A program made the translations under genes and the position numbers. A stretch of DNA of 64,000 nt from Prunus persica (Eukaryota; Streptophyta; Magnoliopsida; Rosales; Rosaceae). How positions within the stretch are numbered: the first letter of the stretch is position 1; each line of letters opens with the position of its first letter. The stretch spans positions 3,121,391 to 3,185,390 of the forward strand of contig NC_034016.1 of NCBI RefSeq assembly GCF_000346465.2, read 5' to 3'. The notes beneath the pieces are model-generated. The model was not told the origin of the DNA. It saw only the letters and a program-made list of their open reading frames with translations, and searched no databases. Below, in pieces: positions 55,105 to 64,000 of this stretch.

Positions 55105-55225
55105 TGGTATTAATTTTTTTTTTATTTTTTTGTACAAGCAATATTGAGCGAGCGGGAAATCAAACCTAGGACCCATACAGGGATAATTACTCTTAACTAC
55201 TTAAGTTATAAACCTCTTGTGTATA
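55105..55225 (-). mobile_element. SINE-like fragment, minus strand
   Basis: A T-rich run on plus at 55118-55132 would be the tail. On minus it has CTAGGTTTGATTTCCC (box B-like) and AATATTGCTTGTACAAAA, as in the other copies of this family. Confidence 0.45.
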
Positions 55226-55633
55226 TATCTTAGCCAGACTTAATTAACAACTCTATATATGGATAAGAATATAGAGTTGAGAAAATATGCAGAGGAAAAT
55301 CATATCATTGATTTTTTGTTGAATCCCCTTTACCTTGTTGTAACTAAGTGAAAAATATGGTGCTTTGCATATAGAATTCGATAGAAACTGATTATTCTAA
55401 TCATTCCGTCTTAAATAGTAATACATTCATAAAGGTGAGACCAATTAAGCCATTAAAACACTGCGACTGATTCATGCTAAAACATAATTAAGATCATGAA
55501 CAAAATAGACCCTACTAGTTAAGTAACGAACGTGGCTAGAGACCCCATATGTGTTACATTTATTGATTGAAGATCTCAAATTCTTCAAGGGACCAACTTC
55601 TTCCAACCAGGAACAACTTTTACATTAGTAGGA
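55226..55633. other. Intergenic between ASR gene 2 and EC1
   Basis: AT-rich; convergent 3' flanks, nothing else seen. Confidence 0.35.
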
Positions 55634-56017
55634 TCATGACGGCGGGGATTTAACATGATCGGCTTCATCGCAATAACCCTTGAGTACATCAGTCTCTTCT
55701 ACGGTAAACCCTAGCGTGCCAAGCAAGGCAGGCCTACACTGATGCTCAATGGTCCGAATGGCTTCACAGCAACTGTGACCCAAGTAAGTCTCACCATTAA
55801 GAAAAAACATGACAACCTCACTAGAACATGACTGGAGCTGAAACAAAGAGTCCCAGCAGTTAGAAGATTCTTCATCCAAATTCAACCAGGCTACAAGGTT
55901 CGAGTTTGACCGAATTATGTTAGGATTCAAAGGGCGAGCACTTGTGGCTAAGAATGGCATAGTCAAGGCTAGAAGAGCTGTAAGAAGGAAGAGCTTGAAA
56001 GTTGTGTAAGCTGCCAT
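55634..56017 (-). CDS. EC1-type egg-cell-secreted protein (prolamin-like domain)
   Basis: Single-exon, 127 residues from the ATG at 56017 (MAAYTTFKLFLLTALLALTM). A further in-frame ATG at 56077 would add 20 residues ahead of the signal peptide and is unlikely. Signal peptide about 1-26, ending near ATSA. The mature part has six cysteines in the EC1/DUF1278 pattern: NCWDSLFQLQSC, HSCCEAI, HQCRPALLGTLGFT and GYCD. EC1 proteins are stored in egg-cell vesicles and secreted when sperm arrive; they activate sperm membrane fusogen display (HAP2/GCS1) in double fertilisation. Expression is normally egg-cell specific. No lesion in the frame. The promoter has lost a 38-base segment with a TATA box that is kept in the truncated copy at 57979-58207. 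Confidence 0.92.
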   Translation of the reverse strand: MAAYTTFKLFLLTALLALTMPFLATSARPLNPNIIRSNSNLVAWLNLDEESSNCWDSLFQLQSCSSEVVMFFLNGETYLGHSCCEAIRTIEHQCRPALLGTLGFTVEETDVLKGYCDEADHVKSPPS

Positions 56018-56514
56018 TTTGATTTTGTGGATGAGTGAGGTGATTGTGTTATAAAATGGAAGAAAAGAAAAAAACACAGAAAACCGTTACGTGCATTGGG
56101 TGGTGAAGAGGCTGCTGAGAGTAACTCATAATGACAATAATCATGTGATACTTAACAGCAGGAGAAGTTGATGGGACTCAACTCATCAACTGATGATGCA
56201 TATAACAAAATTTGTGGGAATTAAAATAATTAAACGTAATTCCCAACCACAGACGAATTAATGGATAATTTATAGTCTTTGTGATGGTTGGTTTGCTTGC
56301 TAGTGTTGGTTTTGTTTGCTCATGGTCAAAAGGATTGACCATTCGTTTGCTTATCGAAAGTTGGTTAGCGTATTCACTATTCGTGCTCATTCCAAAAGAT
56401 TGATTGATTGACCATAATTGGATGATTAAATTCATGTTTGCTTTACATTTTAATTTCAAATTTGTTCTCAAATTGACAAAGGTGATTTCAACCTATTGTA
56501 ATGTAAGGTAAGGG

Positions 56515-56580
56515 AGGGTTTGAACTCGGGTACAAGAAGCAAACACACTACATTGACCAACTCGCCTTTACCACATTTGC
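56515..56580 (-). mobile_element. Possible SINE head remnant
   Basis: On minus: GCGAGTTGGTCAATG (box A-like) then ACCCGAGTTCAAACCC (box B-like). No tail; short and degenerate. Confidence 0.35.
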
Positions 56581-57355
56581 AATTTTAATTTTCTATTAGA
56601 TTTTTAGTTCTTGGACTCCAAACTATGCTTCAACTCTCATTGGAATTTGCTTAGAGCTAGACAAATTAATAATTTTGTGATTTGTTGATTAGCTAGATAC
56701 TTGAGTTGGCTTCATTTTGGGCTTCATTTGATCCCATTCGGCCTTCGGTTGATGGCTCTTGGATGTTTGTTTGAACATATCTATGGCATAGAATACATCT
56801 AATTGTAGTTCCAAAATGTCTCAAAATAAAAATCGAAAGAAAATAATAGCTCCAAAATTATTGCCTCTCAAATGATTTCTCTAGCGTGAAAATGTTGTCA
56901 TCAAGACAGACTACTGTGTGAATATTAATATGAAGACTACATTCTCTGCTTTTGTGGAACTGTGAGTACATTTTGACTAGATTGACAACTTCTCATTCAT
57001 AAATCACCAATCTCCAAATAAAAAGTTACTATAGTTTTATTCAAAATAGAACTAGTTCTGCCAAATTCTGCTCAACATATTCTGATGTTAATGAACCTCT
57101 CAGAATTCCTGTCGGTTGAACAATTTAAAACTGAGAGATGCTAAATAAGAGAAGACTGCATAAGTGAAAGAGATTGTATAAACTATCAAAGAGATGATCA
57201 ATGAAGCAGACAGGGGAGGAGTTCCGACAAAGCAATTGGTCGGTTTTATATTGATTCAATGCAAATGTTTACGGGTTTGATTGAGAATTCTTGTTGTCTT
57301 ATTCCATCCTGCACAAAATAGAATAGAGCAGTTTAAATAGTCACATAAGTTGTGT
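56581..57355. other. Intergenic
   Basis: AT-rich; no gene recognised. Confidence 0.35.
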
Positions 57356-57361
57356 CAATAA

Positions 57362-57508
57362 GAACCAGGTAGGTGATCCTGAGGTGCAAGTTTCATGCGA
57401 ACCTGACCAATAAGTACATGGATACTTTCGATCAGTTCAAGTTGCACATTAGCAGTGTGCCCAGTACCGGCCATGGCATCAGGAACCCAAATTTCAGTTG
57501 ACTACAGG
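57362..57508 (-). other. Unidentified coding-like terminal exon or fragment
   Basis: On minus, after an acceptor-like TGTCCTGTAG (just above 57508), an open stretch reads STEIWVPDAMAGTGHTANVQ, then ELIESIHVLIGQVRMKLAPQ, and stops soon after HLPGSY. The balance of residues looks protein-like, but I do not recognise the family and no other exon was found nearby. It could be another gene fragment of the kind seen elsewhere in the window. Confidence 0.35.
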
Positions 57509-57978
57509 ACACAGTTGGCTGGCTTCAACAGCAGTAGTCTTGTTATTATGCACTTGAATGCAGAAACAAACAAAAAAATCAGTATGTCCTGTTTATTTGC
57601 ATCATAAATCTTGCATATAGTTTTGCAATGGAAAAAAAAAAAAAAAAAGTAGCAAGGTAAATTGTTCTCCTCTCCTAGCTAATATCATTGAAATTTGTTG
57701 GAAGACATAATTGCTGGAAGACATAATTGTTGGAAGATATATCATTGAAACATACAAAACAAACAACCATTCACTCTATCTTAAGATAGATGAGATCATG
57801 GAAGACATATACGTGTTTGCTATGATTTGCAGTACGTTAACAGATACTTTGCTCAAGTGCTATAAAATGTGCAGCAACATGACAAATGTACATGAGAGAG
57901 AGAGAGAGAGAGAGAGAGAGTGCAAAGGAATTATCATCAAAGATATGAATCTAATGATAAGTGTATGGCTAGAAAAGG

Positions 57979-58207
57979 AAATGGCATAGTCAAGGCTAGA
58001 AAAGCTGTGAGAAGGAAGAGTTTGAAAGTTGTGTAAGCTGCCATTTTGATTTTGATTATTGTGGATGAGTAAGAGATTGATACGAATAAAGGGTTTTATA
58101 TAGATGGTGAGGTGATTGTGTTATAAAATGAAAAATAAAAAACGTTACGTGCATTGGGTGGTGAAGAGGTTGCTGAGAATAACTCATGTGATTATTTAAC
58201 GGCAGGA
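57979..58207 (-). pseudogene. Truncated EC1 copy: promoter plus signal-peptide codons
   Basis: Homologous to 55957-56172. The minus-strand ATG is at 58044 and the first ~21 codons (MAAYTTFKLFLLTAFLALTM) are kept, then homology ends at about 57979. Upstream of the ATG the copy matches the EC1 promoter (ATTTTATAACACAATCACCTC, AATGCACGTAACG) and retains a segment with CTATATAAAA at 58094-58103. It is bracketed by a ~58-bp direct repeat (57924-57982 and 58208-58273). Confidence 0.85.
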
Positions 58208-58273
58208 GAAAAGGAATTATCATCAAAGAAACAAGTGATGAATCTAATGATAAATGTCTAGCTAGAAAAGAAA

Positions 58274-58847
58274 ATTCAGGGAGACAGATGGTGGTGACTT
58301 ACTAAAGTATTGAGGTGCAGATATTTGAGGAGGAGGAGTTTTTAGCAAAATTTTAGTTCCTCTTTTAAGAATAACAGTTTTTATTAAACTTTTCAACAAT
58401 AGCGACAAATAAGAGGGGCAAGACCTAAGTAGCAAATCAAAAATCCTATGCACCCCCTGCTGTAGTTGAAAATTTTCATAAAAAGTGAGTTGTTAAAAAG
58501 AGGGAGGAAATCTTTACAAGTTGAGAGAAATTCAGAAATGCTCCTAAAACAAAACAAGGAATAGAGCCAAATAAAAAAACAGTGGGAGAACCAAATGAAG
58601 GAGCAATAGGTGAAAAACAAAACTTAGGGCAATATACGGCCAAAAGAATGAAGCACAAGCAAGCGAGAAACAACATCATTGAAATACATCAAATCCCAAA
58701 AAAATGAAAACTAGAATCAGCGAAAGAAGCAACTCACATTGAAATACAGCAGCTGTGATGCCTCTTGCTTTGAAAGTGAGGAATCATAGGTTAGCCCCAA
58801 TCACATCGATCTTTTTTCTTTTTCTGGGCCGAGCTTCATCAACAACC
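58274..58847. other. 3' flank of the TNL gene
   Basis: AT-rich; no coding feature with family resemblance. Minus-strand frames here are short hydrophobic shadows. Confidence 0.35.
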
Positions 58848-61800
58848 TCATTTTAATTCATCTTGGTCTGCCTCTTCGGAAAGAGCATAGGTATTGCAGA
58901 AGAGAGATTTTTGGTGAGAGCTACCACTTCCACTAGGACCAGCGTCCTTGTCATTGTGGCGTTGTTGACCTTGTGCATCAGCTGATTTGGTAGGACAAGT
59001 AGTAGTGCTCTTGATGATGGATTTGTTCATCATGATCTGGTTGAGTTGTTCCACATCTTGCTTGTGCACCAAACGAAACCCACACTTCTTCACATTTTTG
59101 TCGTATACGTACCGGTTTTTGTCTTGACAAAAATATTCAGTTTCGAAGAAAACCTTTATCTGACTGCATATCTTCTGAAGTGGTTTACAAGGTAAATAAA
59201 TTACCCAAAGGTGATCTGACACAACATCGCCTGTTTTAAAAAGTTTTGGAAGTACTTCATATGACACAACATTGCCTGTTCCTTCTGCGAAACAGCTAAT
59301 ACGAAACAAACTAAAATCAGAAAGATCAGCCTGAAATTCAACCACAGCACATAAAGCAATTCCCATCCACGTGGTACATGAATCCAGAGGTAGCTCCACA
59401 ATTAGGGAATCTCCCAAACTTTGATTACTAAACCACTCTGGAATTTTCCTTCGAGGAGTTACAATTTCGAATTGGTAGTCAAAAGGCGTAGGGATTACCT
59501 GTACCATATACATAGATATTTATGAGGTTAGCAAGTTGTAATTATTATTATAGCAAACAACAAAAGAGAGACAGACAGAGAGAGAGAACCTAAAGGTATC
59601 GCTGTAGCATTTTCAGTATTATACTATCGCAGCCTTCATTGTCAACCAATACAAAGCAATTGGCACAATTAAACTGAAGATAACCTCTTTTGTTATCCAC
59701 TAATGACCAATTTGACGAAAGATGTGGTAACATTTTTAAGGAAGTGCAATTGGCTATGTTTATATCCACCAATGAGATCAGCTTAGAAAGATCTGGCAAT
59801 TGTTCAAGACTTTGGCACCCATTCATCCAAAATAACTTAAGCTTAGAAAGACATCCAATGCTTGCAGGAAGGCTAACAAAATTGTTTCCACTAAGCTTTA
59901 ATTCTTCTAAAGCGGGCAAGTAGCCAATATCGTTGGGAAGATCCCCTTCACAAACATCACAATTACTCAGATCCAATTCCCTCAAAGAAAATAAACCATC
60001 TAGCGAAGCCAACACAAAGGCCTTTCTTCCATTTAAGCGGGGGAGGCCCCACCAAAACCTTGAAGGCTGTGATCCACTTTTTCCACCCAAAGTTAGATCC
60101 CTTAGTTTTTTCAAACCAACAATGGAGTGTGGCAGCTGTCTTATAGAAGTTTCACACAATTGAAGCTTTATAAGAGACTCCATCTCCCCCACGTTCTCTG
60201 GGAGTTTGTCCATTTTTGAGCATCCACGCATCCAAAGCAATTCAAGAGACTTCAAATTACAAATTTCACTAGGAAGACCCGCAAGATTTTTGCAATTCAA
60301 TAGACGCAGACTAGTAAGGCCAACCAGACATCCTATTGATGCAGATAATTTCAAAATGGAAGTCCTACTTAAACAAAGCCATGATAAATTTTTCATTTGC
60401 CCTGAAAATTCTGGAATCTTTTTCAATTTTAAGCAAAAACCAAGATCCAAGCGTTTAAGACATTTGAGATTTGCAATTGACGGGTGAATCTCAACCAAAT
60501 TCTTACAACTTCCAAAATCCAACTCCTCAAGATTCTGAACACCAGAGAAATTTGGGGTTGTGGTCAAGTTTTTAGAGTAACTAAGGTCCATCGTTTTCAA
60601 GTTGGGCAAGTCCTGTACAATTCATAACAATGGTAGAATAGATAATTAGCTCAGATTTATTTTAATTTTTGAAACAAAATATTTAAAATAAATAAAAAAA
60701 ACTAATTTCTAGAATGGCATATGGTCATTACTCTTACCTTTCGTCCATCCCAAAGCCGAAGAAGTTTGCTCTCACGCATCACAAGCGCAACAAGGAAATT
60801 CAGTTGAAAACTTGATGGGAGAAATTTGGAAGGATACTGACTCCATTTGATAATTCTCAAGGAATTAGGAAGAATTTTGGGGCTTGAAGAAATGATCACA
60901 TTGTCAAATTCAAGAACTTTCAGGTTACACATCTTAGAGAAGGCTTCACAATTCCAATCTGCCATTTCAAGTCTCGCCATGCGTAAGGCAATGCCTTTAA
61001 TTTTGTTTGTTGCCTGTAATTAAGAATAGTAAAGGAAAATTTAATTGCACATTTAAGTCAAATTTCAAGATAAAAATAAATCATATTTCTTTCAAAACTT
61101 GGTATTTTCTACATAATTCTTACCGTATTGTTTATGAATACATGAGAGATATCTTCACGATTGCACAATCGACTTCGTCTACCAGGCTCTTCAAAACACT
61201 CCCGACGAACAATTTCCAATGCCATTTCTTGTATCAAATCATGCATCTCAACATTGTTGTTTGAAATATCAATAGTTAAGAGGGATTTCTGAACGAGAGC
61301 ATCTATCCCAATACGACCGCATTGGCCACAAATGTCTAGTATTTCAATTACATGCTCCTTGAACTTCCCCTTATGAAAAAATGCAACATCAAGAAATATA
61401 TCCTTGTTCATCTCATCCAGTCCATCGTAACTTATTTTAAGCAAATCAATAATTTCTGACTTGGAAATTTTCCGCAGCTTATCCAATTCACTTTTCCATT
61501 CATCTGGATCTCTCTGATACAATAAGCATCCCAAAAGTTTAAGAGCTAGTGGAAGCCCTTTGGCATAATTTACAAAACCCTTTGACAATTCCAAATAACC
61601 TTCCTCCGGCTCATTTTTTTTAAAGGCATTCCGACTAAAGAGCTCAAGAGCATCATCATCACCTAACCCCTCTACCTTACATGATATATCATGATTAACT
61701 AGCAACCGTTTATCTCTAGTTGTAATAATGATTAAACTCCCCTTACCAAACCAATCCTTTTCACCAGCCAACTTTTCAAGTTGGGTTGATTCACTCACAT

Positions 61801-62792
61801 CATCAAGAATGAGAAGAACCTTTTTATTATACAAGCAATTCTTAATGACAGAGGTTCCCCGCTGTTCATCCCAAACTTGAGTAATTGATCCTTAAGATTG
61901 GGGAAAGAAGTTGTCTTTGTAGATCAACAAGATTACCACGTTGAGAAACCTCTCTAACATTAGCAAGAAAGCTGCTAACTTCAAAATGGGTAGAAATGCT
62001 ATCATAAACTAGCTGAGCAATGGTTGTTTTGCCAATTCCGCCCATCCCCCATATCCCTATAAAGCGAACATCATCCGTGGGATGAGCTAAAACCAAATCT
62101 ACTTGCTCACGTATAAACTTCATTCCCACTAACTCTGTGGAATCTAACAATTTGAATCTGTGATGCACTTTCTCCCACACCCATTCAACAATATATTCAA
62201 TAAGCTTTCTTTCACACCTACAAAGAGGAAAAGTAAAACGATCGTGAAGTCTAAAATAAGAAGATACGATGGCTTACGATCAAATGGCATACGAAAAAAC
62301 TTGCTCATTCTTTGAATCAAACCCAGATAAATTGGCCACTTCAGTTAAAGCAGTTCTCCAGCTCTTCACCCTTTCTCTGTCTTCCCTAAACCTTTCCTCA
62401 TGCTCAGCGAACGCGCAAGCAAAACTACCGGTTTGTTTTCGTACGTCAGAAGGATCCACATGATAAAACACTGGCAGAACGGCGCTCTTGGATTTCATGC
62501 ATTGGAGAATCTCTGTAAGCTCATCCAAGCACCAGGTAGAAGAAGCATATTTTGGCGAGAGAACAACGATTGCAAGCCTCGATTCTTGGATTGCGTTGAA
62601 GAGCCCCGAAGAAATAGCTGTCCCTCTTTCAAGCTTAGGATCGTCCTTGAATGTTTTAATACCCCTGAGCTGCAATTCGTGGTATAAATGCGATACAAAG
62701 CTAAGTCGAGTGTCCTCACCCCTGAAACTCAAAAACACATCGTAGTTCGGTGAAGGAAGAAAGGCAGAGTCTCTTTGGGTGGTCAATGCCAT
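58848..62792 (-). pseudogene. TIR-NBS-LRR (TNL) disease-resistance gene with two apparent lesions
   Basis: Five exons on minus. Exon 1, 62792-62293: TIR domain with YDVFLSFRGEDTR and DELTEILQC; the ATG at 62792 is preferred because the longer frame opens with GTG. Exon 2, 62217-61124: NB-ARC with P-loop GMGGIGKTT, kinase-2 VLLILDDV, RNBS-B IIITTRDKR, GLPLAL, and MHD-type MHDL. Exon 3, 61013-60738. Exon 4, 60612-59590: leucine-rich repeats. Exon 5, 59498-58848: post-LRR C-JID-like domain starting VIPTPFDYQFEIV. Introns have GT/AG borders; exon 1 ends in phase 2. TNLs sense pathogen effectors; activated TIR domains act as NADases. Lesions: a frameshift near 61876, just before kinase-2, and a TAG that is the last codon of exon 4, directly before the donor GT. 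Either breaks the full-length protein. A TIR plus P-loop protein could still be made. Sequencing error cannot be excluded. Confidence 0.85.
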
Positions 62793-63258
62793 TTGGCAAT
62801 CTGCTGCTGCTGTAAACACTCAATGAAAATAAGCCTTTCGCTAATTAAATCTTCAAAAATCCAAACACTCAACTAATAAATAGAAAGATGATTATAAATG
62901 GCTTGCAAAAAGAAAAGGATTAAAATTTAAAGAGGTCTTTTTTGGGTAATATAGTAAACCAGAGGAAAACAGAGGAATTCAACCTATAAACATTAGAAGG
63001 AACAAAAATACGAATTTCAACATTTAAAACAAAAATATAAGCCACATGACTACACAAGTGAACTAAAAATTGCATATGCTTTAGTTAATGTTACCTGAAC
63101 AAAACAGATATGGAAATGTGGTTCGTAAGACAACAACCAAAAGACCAGCAAACCAACCGGAAACTCACAATAAATACTTCTTCTCAAGATCAGCCAAAAA
63201 ACCAGCAACAAGAAGCAAAGCTAACAGTCAGAGAGAGAGAGAGAGTTGCAAAAACCTT
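62793..63258. other. TNL promoter / 5' leader region
   Basis: AT-rich, no coding. Short GA run at 63232-63245. Confidence 0.35.
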
Positions 63259-63640
63259 GTAGTGGCGAGCACGTTTTCTGTTGTCAGCTATCTCCAAGTC
63301 CAACGTCCAATTGAAGTCCAAGTCTTCGGTCAATGAGTGATTTCTTTTGAAAAGGAAGGAGGGCATTTCATTTTCGGACAAGTTCTTTTGCCTTTTATTT
63401 TATTTTATTGTCAATTATTTGAGTGGTTGCATAGTTTTATTTTGGTCAAGTTTAAAAAATAGCTTTGATCTAAACAATGAATGATTAAATAAAAGAATGT
63501 TGTTTGGCTCATTCCGTAAAACGAGAGTGGCGAGCACGTTTTCTGTTGTCAGCTATCTCCAAGTCCAACGTCCAACGGAAGTCCAAGTCTTCGGTCAATG
63601 AGTGATTTCTTTTGAAGAGGAAGGAGGGGTTTTCATTGGG
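63259..63640. repeat. Direct duplication ~120 bp, 263 bp apart, upstream of the TNL
   Basis: 63259-63378 and 63522-63640 share TGGCGAGCACGTTTTCTGTT, CAGCTATCTCCAAGTCCAAC, AGTCCAAGTCTTCGGTCAAT and GAGTGATTTCTTTTGAARAG with very few differences. The copy nearer the TNL lies ~470 bases from its ATG. The pair may be two promoter or leader copies, or a remnant of a tandem TNL duplication whose second gene is right of the window. Confidence 0.85.
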
Positions 63641-64000
63641 AAATAACTCAAAATACCATCTACGAGGTACTGTTCATCTTCCCTTTTTTAGAAATTTGGG
63701 GTTTTTGTGAATTTGGTTTATGGTGTATGGATTTGTATGAAATTGGTTTATGGGTTTCTTCCAAATTGGTTTAGGGTTTTAGGGTTTAGATGTTGCTCTG
63801 AAATTGTTTTGGGTTTATGGGTTTGTATGAAATTGGTTTAGTGGTTTCTCTAGAGTCTAGGGTTTGGAATTGATGAGGTATCTGATATGGGCTTCAGATT
63901 ACCCTAATTTGTTTTTCTTTATTGTGATTGTGATTTTAGGTAAGGATTGGGTGATGGATTTTTATTTTGGGTCATCTGATATGGTTTTGAGATTGATTTC
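63641..64000. other. T/G-rich region, possible 5' region of a gene beyond the window
   Basis: Several restatements of ATGGGTTTGTATGAAATTGG and a telomere-like GGTTTAGGGTTTTAGGGTTTAG at 63768-63789. Such telo-box-like sequence is common in plant promoters and leaders. No coding frame can be assigned. Confidence 0.35.

Noticed and set aside
63768..63790. Interstitial telomere repeat
   Set aside because: Only about three degenerate units; better seen as a telo-box-like promoter motif.

Overview
This window looks like a chromosomal segment from a eudicot. It carries a TIR-type NBS-LRR gene, an egg-cell-secreted EC1-type gene, two abscisic-stress-ripening (ASR) genes, spliceosomal introns and dense plant transposons. 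Composition and repeat style suggest a woody rosid, possibly Rosaceae/Prunus; that is an inference. Few loci are intact protein genes. Much of the window is nested mobile DNA and gene fragments. Bases 24673-24795 are an assembly gap (N).

Layout. 0-10 kb: the C-terminal part of a SET/SMYD-like gene (SDG41-like), a small histidine-rich gene on the minus strand, and a long single-exon gene for the U5 snRNP/tri-snRNP splicing factor STABILIZED1/PRP6. A decayed copy of the SDG41-like exon follows the STA1 gene. 10-17 kb: a hAT-type MITE, a 5'-truncated LINE, SINEs and an intron-bearing phosphomannomutase pseudogene. 18-25.3 kb: a truncated hAT transposase gene fused to a solo LTR, which is split by a second, inverted solo LTR of the same family; that one holds an unusual array of paired hairpins and a MITE. 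26.6-28.8 kb: fragments of a threonine-aspartase (taspase) gene and of a FolD (methylene-THF dehydrogenase) gene, separated by a MITE. 30-38 kb: a decayed minus-strand Copia element with a Mutator-like element in one LTR and a third solo LTR in its pol end. 38.4-45.1 kb: a gag-only LTR element (TR-GAG type) with two tandem arrays whose periods are multiples of three. 47.2-47.8 kb: a long inverted repeat. 48.2-54.8 kb: two same-strand ASR genes sharing a promoter module, with two MITEs between them. 55.6-58.3 kb: an EC1 gene and a truncated EC1 copy with its promoter. 58.8-63 kb: a TIR-NBS-LRR gene on the minus strand with two apparent lesions.

How the genes relate. STA1 is housekeeping splicing machinery. 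The two ASR genes are a tandem stress/ABA-response pair; they share exon structure, an identical exon-2 length and a promoter motif. The EC1 gene acts in gamete interaction and the TNL in pathogen sensing. The pseudogenes (PMM, taspase, FolD, SDG41 copy, EC1 5' copy) are unrelated in function. They show that this region has collected genomic, intron-containing fragments rather than retrocopies. The most unusual signals are the covarying hairpin array at 21562-22111, the in-phase tandem arrays of the gag-only element, and the promoter rearrangement between the two EC1 copies.
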